From Nitrospira sp. (GTDB taxonomy: Bacteria; Nitrospirota; Nitrospiria; Nitrospirales; Nitrospiraceae): a stretch of DNA of 44,703 nucleotides. Below the pieces are notes generated by a model. The model worked only from the letters and a program-made list of their open reading frames with translations, had not been told where the DNA came from and did no database searches. The position numbers were made by a program, and so were the translations under genes. This document shows, one piece after another, positions 16,032 to 24,290 of the stretch. The DNA lies in the NCBI GenBank assembly GCA_024998645.1, contig JACOEJ010000008.1, positions 3,272 to 47,974 on the forward strand. The letters run 5' to 3'. Numbering within the stretch: position 1 is the stretch's first letter; every line of letters starts with the position of its first letter.

Positions 16032-17555
16032 ATGAACGTCGAACGCGTTCCCCCCCATGTTTCTTCCATCCTCATTGCGGACGATGATCCGGATCTCTGC
16101 CTGGCTCTTGAGGACCATCTTCGCTATCTCGGTTATACAGTGCGCACTGTGATGTCGGGACGGGAGGCGCTGCATGAAGCCGAACAGGGTTCGTATGGGG
16201 CCGTAATTTTGGATCTGGGGCTGCCGGATCTAAGCGGGTTCGCGGTCCTTCGGGGACTGGAGGAATTGGACCCTCTCCTCCCGGTCATTGTCCTCACCGC
16301 ATCCGCGCAGGAAAGTCACACCGTGGAATCCCTCCGTCGGGGCGCCTTTGCCTATATCACCAAACCCTACAACCGGGATGAGCTCAAATTTATTCTCCGT
16401 CAAGCGGTCGAGGTGCGGAGGTTGGCGCTCAAGATGATCCATGTCGAGCAGGCTCTGAGTGGGAGTGAAGCGCAGTTTCGCCATGTTGTTCAGACGGCGC
16501 CGGACGGGATTGTGCTCGCCGACGGCGACGGCAAGATTGTCTCATGGAATGCTGCTGCCGAACGGCTCTTCGGCCATGCAGAGGGTGAGATTCTGGGGCA
16601 GTCCTGGACCACCATCATACCGACCCGATACCGGGAGGGCCATCGACTCAAGCTTGAGTCTGTCAAAGCCGCCGGCGCGTCAGCCCAGGCTGGTACAACG
16701 ATCGAACTGCATGGCTTAAGGAAAGACGGAAGCGAGTTTCCCATCGAGCTGTCGCTCGGCACATGGAAATTCGGCGACCAGACGTTCATCTGCGGCATTG
16801 TGCGCGACATCACGTTGCGAAAAGAGGCGGAAGCAAAGCTTCGGCAGCAGCAGATTGAACAACAGGTCCTTCTGGATCTCATTCCCGCCATGGTCTGGTA
16901 CAAGGATTCACAGAATCGTATTCTGCGGGCCAACCGCCGCGCGGCCGAATCGATCAACAGGACGGTGGCGGAGGTTGAAGGCCAATCCACCTATGATCTC
17001 TATCCGGAGGAAGCGGAGCAGTATCACCAGGATGATCTCGCCGTCATTGCCTCCTGTTTGCCTAAACTCGGGATTGTGGAGCTCTATGAAACGTCGCCGG
17101 GCCAAAAACGCTGGATACAGACGGACAAGGTGCCCTACTGTGATGCCCAGGGAAACGTGATCGGGGTCCTGGTATTTGCTCAAGATATTACTGAGCGCCG
17201 GCAAGCAGAAACGGCGCTGCAAGAAAGTGAACGTCAGTATCGACTCTTGATGGAGGAGGCTTCGGACGGCATTGTTGTTTTAGATCTGGACGGACATTTT
17301 AGGATGGTGAATTCGAAGGTCTGTGAAATGTTTGGGTACACGAGAGAGGAGCTGCTCCAACTTCACGTGAAGGACACCTATATTCCCGCAGAAAAAGCCT
17401 TGGCGCAGCAACGCCTCGAACAGGTTCGCTATGATAAGCCTTTGCGTTTTAACCGATTGGTACAGCGAAAAGACGGGACTGTCATTCCGGTGGAAATCAG
17501 TGCCACGAAGATGTCTGATGATCGCTACTTTGCTATTGTACGAGATCTCGCCTAA
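16032..17555 (+). CDS. Receiver-PAS-PAS-PAS protein lacking an output domain
   Basis: The 507-residue protein starts with a receiver domain (acidic DDD at 17-19, phospho-acceptor Asp61 in VILDLGLP, Thr89, Lys111 in ITKPYN). Three PAS domains follow at roughly 145-265, 270-395 and 400-507. The first two end in the usual GIVRDITLRKEAE and FAQDITERRQAE linkers. The third ends abruptly at YFAIVRDLA with a stop. No histidine kinase, GGDEF or HTH domain follows. Directly after the stop, the +1 frame reads RKHAG, the expected continuation of a PAS linker, so the gene has probably lost its C-terminus by a frameshift and loss of downstream sequence. It may still work as a phospho-sensing adaptor. No strong ribosome site precedes ATG 16032. 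Confidence 0.9.
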   Translation: MNVERVPPHVSSILIADDDPDLCLALEDHLRYLGYTVRTVMSGREALHEAEQGSYGAVILDLGLPDLSGFAVLRGLEELDPLLPVIVLTASAQESHTVESLRRGAFAYITKPYNRDELKFILRQAVEVRRLALKMIHVEQALSGSEAQFRHVVQTAPDGIVLADGDGKIVSWNAAAERLFGHAEGEILGQSWTTIIPTRYREGHRLKLESVKAAGASAQAGTTIELHGLRKDGSEFPIELSLGTWKFGDQTFICGIVRDITLRKEAEAKLRQQQIEQQVLLDLIPAMVWYKDSQNRILRANRRAAESINRTVAEVEGQSTYDLYPEEAEQYHQDDLAVIASCLPKLGIVELYETSPGQKRWIQTDKVPYCDAQGNVIGVLVFAQDITERRQAETALQESERQYRLLMEEASDGIVVLDLDGHFRMVNSKVCEMFGYTREELLQLHVKDTYIPAEKALAQQRLEQVRYDKPLRFNRLVQRKDGTVIPVEISATKMSDDRYFAIVRDLA

Positions 17556-17747
17556 CCGTAAACATGCAGGGCTTCTCGACTGCCGGCTCGATTCTGCAAC
17601 TTGCCGCGTGTCCCATACCCAGCTTTGACCTATTTCTGTAGCGGGCCTACGGTCAGATTCATATCCGTGCCTGTCGAACGTATTGATCTGTCTCATGTTA
17701 CGATGACTGGACGTTGTGTTTTGCTCTTTCGCAGAGGAGGGTTCGTC

Positions 17748-18008
17748 ATGACCGGCACGCTTGTCGTCGCGTTGTTCTCCTTGTTTATGTTCGCAGCTCC
17801 GCTCTATGCGCAAAGCCCTTGCCTGGATTGCCTTGCGGCGGCTCGTGAGGAGTTGAAGAAGTGTCTCGAGAATGCGATCAGTCAGGAAGACAAGAAGTCT
17901 TGCGCGGACAAGAAGGAAGCCAAGGCGAAGACCTGTGAGGACGGCGAGTGCAAGATAGAACGGGCTCAAAGCGAGCCGAAAGGGCAGGCTGTTCCCAAGC
18001 CGAAGTAG
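17748..18008 (+). CDS. Small secreted Cys-rich protein
   Basis: The 86-residue protein has a signal peptide (LVVALFSLFMFAAPLYA, cleavage before QSPC). Its highly charged mature part of about 62 residues has six cysteines, starting with CLDC, then single cysteines within Lys/Glu-rich helices, and ending CEDGEC. This suggests a small disulfide-linked helical protein of the envelope, or a metal-binding one. The start ATG 17748 has an AGAGGAGGG ribosome site 7 bases upstream. The frame is also open further 5', but those codons look non-coding. The family is not recognised. Its nearest neighbours are unrelated, and no operon is evident. Confidence 0.7.
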   Translation: MTGTLVVALFSLFMFAAPLYAQSPCLDCLAAAREELKKCLENAISQEDKKSCADKKEAKAKTCEDGECKIERAQSEPKGQAVPKPK

Positions 18009-18125
18009 GAATTCAATACAAGCGGCGGGAATCTTGTTCTGAGATGTCAGGCTGCTCATTCCTCGCCACGACTATCAGTGGAAATGTGATCGGCTGGCGG
18101 ACTAAAAAGGGGCGGGAGCACGTCA

Positions 18126-19019
18126 TTGGGAATTCCTAACGGTCGTGGTCGTTGGTTGCCGGTTGTCCTCTGCGCTGCTACAGCTCTGCTCACGCTACAG
18201 TTGATCGGTGTATTTGAATCGGCCTGGGCTTTTGAGCCGTGGCAGCCGCAGGAACGGTGGCTGATTGAATCCGGTCGCGTGGCGCCTTGGGCAAAGCCTG
18301 GAACCACCGCGTTGGAGAACGCCGGGTTAGCGGGGCAGGCCATTCTGGTCGAGGGCAAAGCGGTCACGGCGCCCCATCCCTTGGCCTGCGAGCAGGCGCA
18401 ACATGCGTTCGTCGTCATGCCGGCTGAAGGGCTTTTCGAAGGAGGACTTCCGGCTCCTGCAGGGCGGGCGGCACGAGCCCTTGGGATGGATTCCATGCCC
18501 GTTCTCACCTGGCGCATGACCTGTCGGAACGGATCATTTGATTATCATCTGGTGTCGAAGCAGGGGGCGCTTCTAGGGCTGGATCATGTCGTCTGGCAAG
18601 TGCGGCGGACCAGTCTGGAACTCTCACCTGAGGCTGCGGTGCTTGAACTCTTGCGCCAGCATATGACGCGAGGCATGGCGTTTACCAAAGGCAGCGCAGC
18701 ACGGAAGGCATCCATGTTGACCGAAAGCCTCACGCGGGCCATCGCCGCGTATTTTTCCCGTCCGGTTTCTCCGGATGAGGCCCCGGTGATCAACGGCGAT
18801 CCCTTTACCAATTCACAGGAGTATCCGTCGGGCTTTACGTTGGGAACCGTCTCGCGTGCGGGCTCACGCGCGACGGTGCCGGTGCGGTTCGATGAGGGAG
18901 GCCGCTACAAAGTGGTCGAGTACCGGCTGCAATTGTCGGGCACGACGTGGCGGGTGGACGATCTGCATTATCCCGATGGGGCGACGTTCCGCGGGTTGCT
19001 GAAGCCCGCGAAAGGGTAA
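18126..19019 (+). CDS. Hypothetical secreted protein (possible DUF3828-like C-terminus)
   Basis: This 297-residue protein has a signal peptide (VVLCAATALLTLQLIGVFESAWA, cleavage before FEPW). The only good start is TTG 18126, with CGGGAG about 9 bases upstream. The N-terminal half of the mature protein contains two cysteines (PLACEQ, MTCRNG) that could pair. The C-terminal part, from about residue 175, has a helical segment followed by INGDPFTNSQEYP and a beta segment ending TWRVDDLHYPDG. That layout resembles DUF3828-type domains, which I recognise only loosely. The function is unknown. It converges on the next gene 17 bp downstream. Confidence 0.65.
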   Translation: MGIPNGRGRWLPVVLCAATALLTLQLIGVFESAWAFEPWQPQERWLIESGRVAPWAKPGTTALENAGLAGQAILVEGKAVTAPHPLACEQAQHAFVVMPAEGLFEGGLPAPAGRAARALGMDSMPVLTWRMTCRNGSFDYHLVSKQGALLGLDHVVWQVRRTSLELSPEAAVLELLRQHMTRGMAFTKGSAARKASMLTESLTRAIAAYFSRPVSPDEAPVINGDPFTNSQEYPSGFTLGTVSRAGSRATVPVRFDEGGRYKVVEYRLQLSGTTWRVDDLHYPDGATFRGLLKPAKG

Positions 19020-19036
19020 TCGCGCATAGCCCGGGG

Positions 19037-19453
19037 TTATGCCGGCCACGGAACGCGGAGGCTTTGCGGTTTATCTGCGCTCTGGTCGAATTGCCTCAGC
19101 CGGACGAAGATTTCAAGTTCTTTCGGTGTCCCGTTTTCCTGATACACACGAAACTCGATTTGACGCTGATCCGACGCGCTGGGTTCGAGCTTGTATCCCC
19201 AGAGAAAAAACGGCTTCCCTTGAGCGCCGGTTTCCCTGGCCTTGTTCGCAATCATCGGGGCTTCAAAGACGGCCCCCACCGTCTGCGTCGAGCGTATGCG
19301 CACCCGCCAGTTGCCGGAGTCCTTGTCTGTTTCCTTGTATGCGAGGAAGGCGAAATCGCAATTCAACGGCGCATCGTAGGCCGCGATGTAACCGAGCGGG
19401 ACAAAGCTGTGGACCGAATTGTCGGGTGGTGTTTCGAGCAAGGGTGTTTCCAT
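19037..19453 (-). CDS. Hypothetical protein
   Basis: The 138-residue soluble protein has no signal peptide or membrane segment. It appears beta-rich (alternating FVPLGYIAAYD, FAFLAYKET, WRVRIRST segments), with a charged C-terminus. The start at 19453 is supported by AAAGGA about 8 bases upstream; the frame extends further 5' but with non-coding composition. The family is not recognised. The gene is convergent with the secreted protein gene ending at 19019 and divergent from the one at 19703. Confidence 0.65.
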   Translation of the reverse strand: METPLLETPPDNSVHSFVPLGYIAAYDAPLNCDFAFLAYKETDKDSGNWRVRIRSTQTVGAVFEAPMIANKARETGAQGKPFFLWGYKLEPSASDQRQIEFRVYQENGTPKELEIFVRLRQFDQSADKPQSLRVPWPA

Positions 19454-19640
19454 GAACGCGTCCTTTCGCCGATTTGAATGATGTGGCGATTGTCGTACAG
19501 GCGTAGGGTTCTTTTCAATCGGCTGCCGGGCGAGTGAGTGCGTTTCATTGTGATGGCGTGCATTGTGGCATGGATTGGGCGGTAGGGACTCGCACCTCGT
19601 CAATGATCCACCCATGGCTGCTTTCGGCGTACGCAGCGAA

Positions 19641-19652
19641 TCAGTATACTGA
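19641..19652 (+). promoter_or_regulatory. Palindrome TCAGTATACTGA containing a -10-like TATACT
   Basis: A perfect 12-base palindrome lies 51 bp before the start at 19703, and its centre includes TATACT (19645-19650). No good -35 element is found 17 bases upstream (tttcgg). The same TATACTGAC string occurs at 22221, upstream of another secreted protein gene. It is either a -10 element or an operator; function is inferred from position only. Confidence 0.35.
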
Positions 19653-19702
19653 CAGCCGGTTCTCTCGATGTCGCGGAGGATTCTGGGAGAGGCGGGAGTG
19701 CC

Positions 19703-20095
19703 ATGATGGCTTCACGAACCCGGGCATGGGGCATCAGTCTGACGCTCTTGTTGTGCCTGGGACTACCCCACATGACCGGAGCCGCCCAGGATGCCGATGC
19801 GCATGAGTTCGGGGTGTTCTGGAAACAGTTCAGCCAGGCGGTGATCGAGGACAAGCGGGTGACCGTCGCTGACCTTACCAAGTTGCCATTTCTTCTGGAC
19901 GGGATCGAGCATGACCGCTCGGCCTTCTTGCGCGAGTATCCGACGCTGTTTACGCCGGCGATGCGTCGCTGTTTCAAGAAGGTCAAGCCCGTTCACGATC
20001 TCGACGGGTATTCCGTCGTTTGCGGCGAGCAGATCTTTGTGTTCGGGCTGGTGAACGGGAGTTATCTGTTCACTGAGATCGGCGTGAACGATTGA
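19703..20095 (+). CDS. Small hypothetical secreted protein
   Basis: The 130-residue protein has a signal peptide (ISLTLLLCLGLPHMTGAAQ). Its mature domain, about 100 residues, contains FWKQFSQAVIEDKR and LTKLPFLLDG, a pattern typical of small periplasmic proteins in which a helix precedes a beta-sheet. Two cysteines (RRCFKK, VVCGEQ) could pair. A GGGAG ribosome site precedes adjacent ATG codons 19703/19706. The family is not recognised; it vaguely resembles DUF4440/NTF2-like periplasmic proteins, but I would not assign it. The next gene follows 28 bp downstream. Confidence 0.7.
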   Translation: MMASRTRAWGISLTLLLCLGLPHMTGAAQDADAHEFGVFWKQFSQAVIEDKRVTVADLTKLPFLLDGIEHDRSAFLREYPTLFTPAMRRCFKKVKPVHDLDGYSVVCGEQIFVFGLVNGSYLFTEIGVND

Positions 20096-20123
20096 TGGAG
20101 TCTTTCATGCCGGAGGCAGGAAC

Positions 20124-20561
20124 ATGAACGACAGTTGGCTGTCCATCCTGTTCGGGGGTGGAACCTGGCCCTGGTGGTACGGGGTGTTGTTCGCCTTGTT
20201 TCTGGCCATGATGGGGACCGCCTACTACGCCTGTCTGGATTCGTCCGGTCCCAGCGGCGCACCGTTTCTCATGTTCATGCTGTACGCGTATGCCTTTCTG
20301 CTCCTGGCGGTCATGTCGATGGTCGACGTCTGGCTGTGGGCGCGTGCCTCCGGCCACGGCATTCTGATGACGGGCCTGTACATCCTGCTGGCCTCGATCG
20401 TGATCGGATTGTCCTGGACGTTCCTCTTCTGGGCCACGGATCCGAACTATCCAGAGCGGCTGCTGATGGGCCGCGTGTTGTTCACACTGCACTCCCTGCT
20501 CTTGTATACAGGGAACCTGTGGATGTTGTGGGTGTTGCGGAGTCACACAGCGGAGCGGTGA
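20124..20561 (+). CDS. Hypothetical membrane protein (four TM helices)
   Basis: The 145-residue protein has four strongly hydrophobic segments (about 18-38, 47-67, 80-102 and 115-138) separated by short loops, so it is an integral inner-membrane protein. A GGAGGCAGG ribosome site lies just upstream of the ATG. No conserved charged or catalytic motif is seen, and the family is not recognised. It follows the secreted protein gene by 28 bp in the same direction and may share its transcript. It ends 11 bp before a convergent membrane protein gene. Confidence 0.7.
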   Translation: MNDSWLSILFGGGTWPWWYGVLFALFLAMMGTAYYACLDSSGPSGAPFLMFMLYAYAFLLLAVMSMVDVWLWARASGHGILMTGLYILLASIVIGLSWTFLFWATDPNYPERLLMGRVLFTLHSLLLYTGNLWMLWVLRSHTAER

Positions 20562-20572
20562 TGGGTTGCGTG

Positions 20573-21274
20573 CTAACGGGGAATGATGCCGTCGGTGATG
20601 CCGTAGGCGATGGCATAGCAGATGAAGATGCCTGCGCCTCCTGCCGCGCCGGCCAGGATGGCGGTGGCCCAATGGCCGCGCATGACCGGTCTGGCGAGGA
20701 TCGCCAGGAGGACGGCGATGCCGAATTCGCCGAGGATGATGTAATAGGGGGTATAGGAAATCATGCGGCAGTCGTGATAGGTCCACCAGTTAATGCGCCG
20801 GGCCATTTCTTCGTAGTAGGGGATGTTGATCGCGCCGAGAATGCCGATCCCGGCCAATCCCCGACGACCGAATTGCTGCCACAGCCAGAGCCCGACCACG
20901 CCGAATTGAACCGTGACGATTTCCCAGGCAATCGGCATCCACACTGGAGAGCGCCAGAGCATCGGCCCGCCGCCGATGGCATAGTCCAACGTCTTCGTGA
21001 AGTTGACCAACCAAGCGTCGGCGGCCAGCTCCGCGAAGCCCACCGCCAGCCCGAAGATGATGAACCTGGCCAGCACCAGATCTTTGTGTCTGGCTACGAA
21101 GCTGAGCAACAAGAGATTATCGAACAGATTGAGCGCGAGGCCGGTCTTCCAGTCTGACCAGGGCGCATAAGTCAGCAGCCCCACGGCGAGAATGTTGATG
21201 ACGATGGTGAGGCCGACGAGCCGCAGTCGCGGTATTTCGAGATGGTCTTCCATGACCACGGTGAACTGCTTCAT
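20573..21274 (-). CDS. Hypothetical polytopic membrane protein (possibly DUF6989-like)
   Basis: This 233-residue protein contains about six hydrophobic segments. Conserved-looking polar stretches sit between them (YAPWSDWKTGL, DAWLVNFTKTLDY, PYYEEMARRINWWTYHDC). The aromatic and acidic residues in membrane-proximal loops could form a ligand or cofactor site. I have a weak recollection of this pattern in DUF6989 proteins, but cannot confirm it. GGAGAG lies about 7 bases before ATG 21274; an internal ATG seven codons later is an alternative. It is convergent with the four-TM membrane protein gene. Confidence 0.65.
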   Translation of the reverse strand: MKQFTVVMEDHLEIPRLRLVGLTIVINILAVGLLTYAPWSDWKTGLALNLFDNLLLLSFVARHKDLVLARFIIFGLAVGFAELAADAWLVNFTKTLDYAIGGGPMLWRSPVWMPIAWEIVTVQFGVVGLWLWQQFGRRGLAGIGILGAINIPYYEEMARRINWWTYHDCRMISYTPYYIILGEFGIAVLLAILARPVMRGHWATAILAGAAGGAGIFICYAIAYGITDGIIPR

Positions 21275-21477
21275 TTCCGGCTCTCCGGCGTTGGCTGCTC
21301 GAGGTTGGATTTGGGCTGTCCGGCAGAGATCCGAGGTGTCGTTGATCTTCTCATGTACAGCTCTACGGAACGATCATAACATTGGATGTGGTCTTGATCG
21401 CGCTTCTGCCTTCGTGAAGGCGGGGGCGGATCTCGTATTCTGCAACCATCGCCAGCCGTGTATCTCGACTGAGTATG

Positions 21478-21506
21478 TTGACCATGGGCTGGTCACGCGC
21501 TATCAT
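21478..21506 (+). promoter_or_regulatory. Sigma-70-type promoter of the toxin-antitoxin pair
   Basis: TTGACC (21478-21483), a 17-base spacer and TATCAT (21501-21506) give a good housekeeping promoter. It is about 33 bp upstream of the antitoxin ATG and reads in its direction. The antitoxin of such pairs usually represses its own promoter, so an operator would be expected here. Confidence 0.55.
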
Positions 21507-21538
21507 TACGCTATCAATTGTCTGGTTGAGGAGGGGGT

Positions 21539-21772
21539 ATGGCTCAAGTTCTTGTTCGCCAGCTCGATAGCAAGATTGTCGATCGCTTGAAAAAACGGGC
21601 GAAGGAGCATGGCCGGTCTTTACAGTCTGAAGTGAAGACCATTCTGGAAGATGCTGTGCCCGATTACGAGGCGGCCTGGAAACGGATCGAAGGATTGCGG
21701 AAACGATTGGGGAAATCCGGACGGAAGTTCAGTGACAGTGCCGCGCTGATCCGTGAGGATCGTGATCGGTGA
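21539..21772 (+). CDS. FitA/VapB-type ribbon-helix-helix antitoxin
   Basis: The 77-residue protein begins with a ribbon-helix-helix DNA-binding segment (AQVLVRQLDSKIVDRLKKRA then HGRSLQSEVKTILEDAV), as in FitA-like antitoxins of the Arc/MetJ superfamily. The charged C-terminus (about 48-77) would wrap around and block the toxin. A GAGGAGGGGG ribosome site precedes the ATG. The toxin gene overlaps its last codons by 4 bases, giving tight translational coupling. Together with the toxin it probably binds its own promoter at 21478-21506. Confidence 0.9.
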   Translation: MAQVLVRQLDSKIVDRLKKRAKEHGRSLQSEVKTILEDAVPDYEAAWKRIEGLRKRLGKSGRKFSDSAALIREDRDR

Positions 21773-22200
21773 ATCGCTATGTGGTCGACGCCAGTGTGGC
21801 GATCAAGTGGTTCCTTCCGGAGATCCATTCGGAGGCAGCACTTCGGTTGTGCCCTCCGCGCTACCGATTGCACGTGCCCGCACTGATGACGCTGGAAATC
21901 GGCAATGTGCTGGCCAAAAGGATTCGTCGCGGGGAGCTCACTCGGGCTGAAGGCGATGTGGTGCTGAAGGAGCTGAAGCACCTTCCGCTGCAGCGGCATG
22001 CTGATGACCGGCTCTTTCCTGCGGCCTATCAGCTTGCGCTGGATACGCAGCGCAGTCTGTATGATTGCCTCTATCTTGCCTTGGCCGAAGCGGTTGATGG
22101 CGTGATGGTCACGGCAGATCGTAAGTTCTATTCCTCGCTGACGGGAGGAGCCTATGGTCGTCGTGTCTTGTGGGTTGAGGACCTTCCCGAGTTGACGTAG
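21769..22200 (+). CDS. VapC/FitB-type PIN-domain RNase toxin
   Basis: The 143-residue protein is a PIN domain with the expected acidic metal-binding residues: Asp7 (VVDASVAIKWF), Glu43 (LEIGNVL), Asp99 (SLYDCLYLALA) and Asp117 (VTADRKF). VapC toxins are Mg2+-dependent endoribonucleases, often cutting tRNA or rRNA. The start is GTG, overlapping the antitoxin stop (GTGA). All key residues are intact and the length is usual for the family, so the toxin appears functional and presumably is neutralised by the adjacent antitoxin. Confidence 0.93.
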   Translation: MNRYVVDASVAIKWFLPEIHSEAALRLCPPRYRLHVPALMTLEIGNVLAKRIRRGELTRAEGDVVLKELKHLPLQRHADDRLFPAAYQLALDTQRSLYDCLYLALAEAVDGVMVTADRKFYSSLTGGAYGRRVLWVEDLPELT

Positions 22201-22452
22201 TCAGGCCGCGGATTGGTCACTATACTGACCTCAGCGGATGTTTCTTGTGCGAGCTGTCGGTCTTGTGAGGTTTCTTTCCTTCCCATTGTCCTCGCAGTTT
22301 GCTGCTTCTCTATGCGGCGGGCCATCTTTCTGCAATTGAGGCGTCTCTTTTTACGGGAATGAAGGATTGGGTTTGTGGACTGATCTCGTGTACTGTTGGC
22401 GGCTGGCCGGACCGGACGGCAGTTGAGGCCATAATTTTTGGGAGGTAGGTCG

Positions 22453-23538
22453 ATGCGTGTTGCAGTGATACGACTGTTGATGGTGGTTGGGATGATGTTG
22501 GGAACGGCTCAGGTTTTTGCCGAAGCGACGGCGTCACGGGACTATGCGTTGGGTCAGCACGGCAGTCTCCAGCTCAGCGTGCCCGCCTCCTGGAAAGACA
22601 ACGTCACGCAACCGCCGAACGGTCTTCCGCCGACGATTGCCTTCGTTCCGGAAAGCGGCGCGGCGTTTCGAGTATTGCTCACACCCATCTGGTCGGACCG
22701 CTCCGGGGCGGTGCTCCCGGTCGCTGCGGACATCAGAAAGAAGGTGGAGCAGGCGGCGGCGCAGGCCAAAGCTCAGGCGCTCGAAGCCGATGTGGCCGTG
22801 CAGGAGATGAAAGGCACGACCGGACTTGGCTACCACTATGCGGTGACCGATCGGGCCCCGAAGCCGGGCGAATTCAAGCGGATGAAACAGGGGATGCTGC
22901 GGGTGGGAGATTTGCTGGTGTCGTTCACGATCCTGTCCCAGGATGCGTCAGATCCGGTCAACCAACAGGCGACGGCGATGCTGGAAGGGGCGATTCACTC
23001 CACCAGGCAGACGGCTGCGCAGGGGGCACAGGAGCATTCCGTTCGTCCCGATGCGCTTCAGATCACCTCGACCGAGCAGGCCCATGTGCTCACGGTTCCG
23101 GCAAGCCGCCTGGTCATGCGCCTTCCCCTTGGCGGCTTGTCGCTCACGAACAGCGCGATCGGAGGATCCACCAATAACCCGCGCTATTTTCATTTCCGGG
23201 ACGATGCCAAACAGGTGATCATTTCGGGATGGTTCGAGTCAGACCAGGCGTTTCCCGGTCTCCAGAAAATCTGGGCGGACGAGGTCACGGTGTCCAAGAA
23301 GAATGGGCTCCCTGACGCGCAGCGCGTGGTGTTCGGCCGGCTGGGCAACTGGGAGACGATTGCCTATGAGCGCGCGGTTCCCAACATCACCAATTCCCAC
23401 CTTCATGCCCACTGGGTGCAGGCGGGAACCTGGATCGACTTGCATGCGTCGTTGACCACGAACGGGTCGAGTCAGGACGCCAGAGCCAAGCTCGAAGCAC
23501 TACTTCGCGCCATCGTCGTGAAACAAAAAAATCCGTAG
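22453..23538 (+). CDS. Hypothetical secreted protein
   Basis: The 361-residue protein has a signal peptide (LLMVVGMMLGTAQVFA, cleavage before EATA). Its mature part seems to consist of two similar beta-rich halves (about 30-180 and 200-361). Each half opens with a segment like GSLQLSVPASWKD or RLVMRLPLGG and ends with a helix (NQQATAMLEGAI; DARAKLEALLRAIV). This layout suggests a tandem duplication of a PsbP/Mog1-like small domain, which is inference from pattern only. A GGGAGGT ribosome site lies about 8 bases before ATG 22453. The gene stands alone between the toxin gene and a convergent haem protein gene. Confidence 0.7.
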   Translation: MRVAVIRLLMVVGMMLGTAQVFAEATASRDYALGQHGSLQLSVPASWKDNVTQPPNGLPPTIAFVPESGAAFRVLLTPIWSDRSGAVLPVAADIRKKVEQAAAQAKAQALEADVAVQEMKGTTGLGYHYAVTDRAPKPGEFKRMKQGMLRVGDLLVSFTILSQDASDPVNQQATAMLEGAIHSTRQTAAQGAQEHSVRPDALQITSTEQAHVLTVPASRLVMRLPLGGLSLTNSAIGGSTNNPRYFHFRDDAKQVIISGWFESDQAFPGLQKIWADEVTVSKKNGLPDAQRVVFGRLGNWETIAYERAVPNITNSHLHAHWVQAGTWIDLHASLTTNGSSQDARAKLEALLRAIVVKQKNP

Positions 23539-23696
23539 ACCGTCCGGGAGGGAACAAGCCGTAACACCACCAGGGGTAGACGGGTACCAGGTTGTGATTG
23601 AGGCGATAGTGGTGAATCTCGAACCATCTTGCGGTCCGATCTTGCGGGCCGCAAGATGATTCGGTATTGCGAGGGAGGAATTCTGCGCGCACCCGA

Positions 23697-24290
23697 TTAT
23701 TTCACGGGAATGCTGATCACGATGGCCCCCATGACATCGTTGATCTTGAAGTCCCGTTTCGGGCTGTCAGGATGGGCGTTATGGCAACCGATGCAGGCCT
23801 GAGTTATTGCGAGATCCGGATAGACGGCCTGGAAGTACCGGGCTCCTCCTTCCTTCACAAATCCGGTATAGGGCTTGGTTGGATGGGTGAGAACGGTGCC
23901 TAAGCCGGTCTTCTCGAACTCGCCGGAAGCCGCATTGTGCTTATTAATCGGCCAGAGGCTGATGAGTCGATATTGTATGCCGACCCCTTTCTTTGCCATG
24001 GTACGGCCCGACTCCATCAGGAATTGAGCCGGGAGCGGCAGCGTGTTCTTCTGCTCCCAGTTCTCGGAGGCTACGACTATCCCCTTGATCTGCATCCGCT
24101 CAACGACATGCTTGGTGTACACTTCACGGTCTGCCTCAATCACCGCATGGACATAGTCCGCCACGATTTCGATGGGCAGGCTCACGGCTACTTCTCCCGT
24201 CGCCGCAGGGCTCGGCCCGGGAGAGCCGACGATGCCCAATCCGAATGCTGACATGAGGACTGCCCTGAGTAACTTGCTGGAGGATGTCAT
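23697..24290 (-). CDS. DUF3365 (Tll0287-like) haem-binding periplasmic protein
   Basis: The 197-residue protein has a signal peptide (cleavage near SPAATG) and the DUF3365 layout. A helical segment is followed by a long linker (FLMESGRTM, GIQYRLISLWPINK, PTKPYTGF), and a c-type haem motif CIGCH (166-170) sits in QACIGCHNAHPDSP near the C-terminus. The final segment (INDVMGAIVISIPV) is also typical. In this family the domain binds one haem and is thought to sense redox state or ligands in the periplasm. Here no kinase or cyclase domain is attached. AGGAGG lies 5 bases before the ATG. The promoter should be in the 450 bp upstream region. Confidence 0.9.
   Translation of the reverse strand: MTSSSKLLRAVLMSAFGLGIVGSPGPSPAATGEVAVSLPIEIVADYVHAVIEADREVYTKHVVERMQIKGIVVASENWEQKNTLPLPAQFLMESGRTMAKKGVGIQYRLISLWPINKHNAASGEFEKTGLGTVLTHPTKPYTGFVKEGGARYFQAVYPDLAITQACIGCHNAHPDSPKRDFKINDVMGAIVISIPVK

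Noticed and set aside
22192..22226. TTGACG...TATACT as a promoter for the secreted protein gene at 22453
   Set aside because: The spacer is 23 bases, too long for a sigma-70 promoter.
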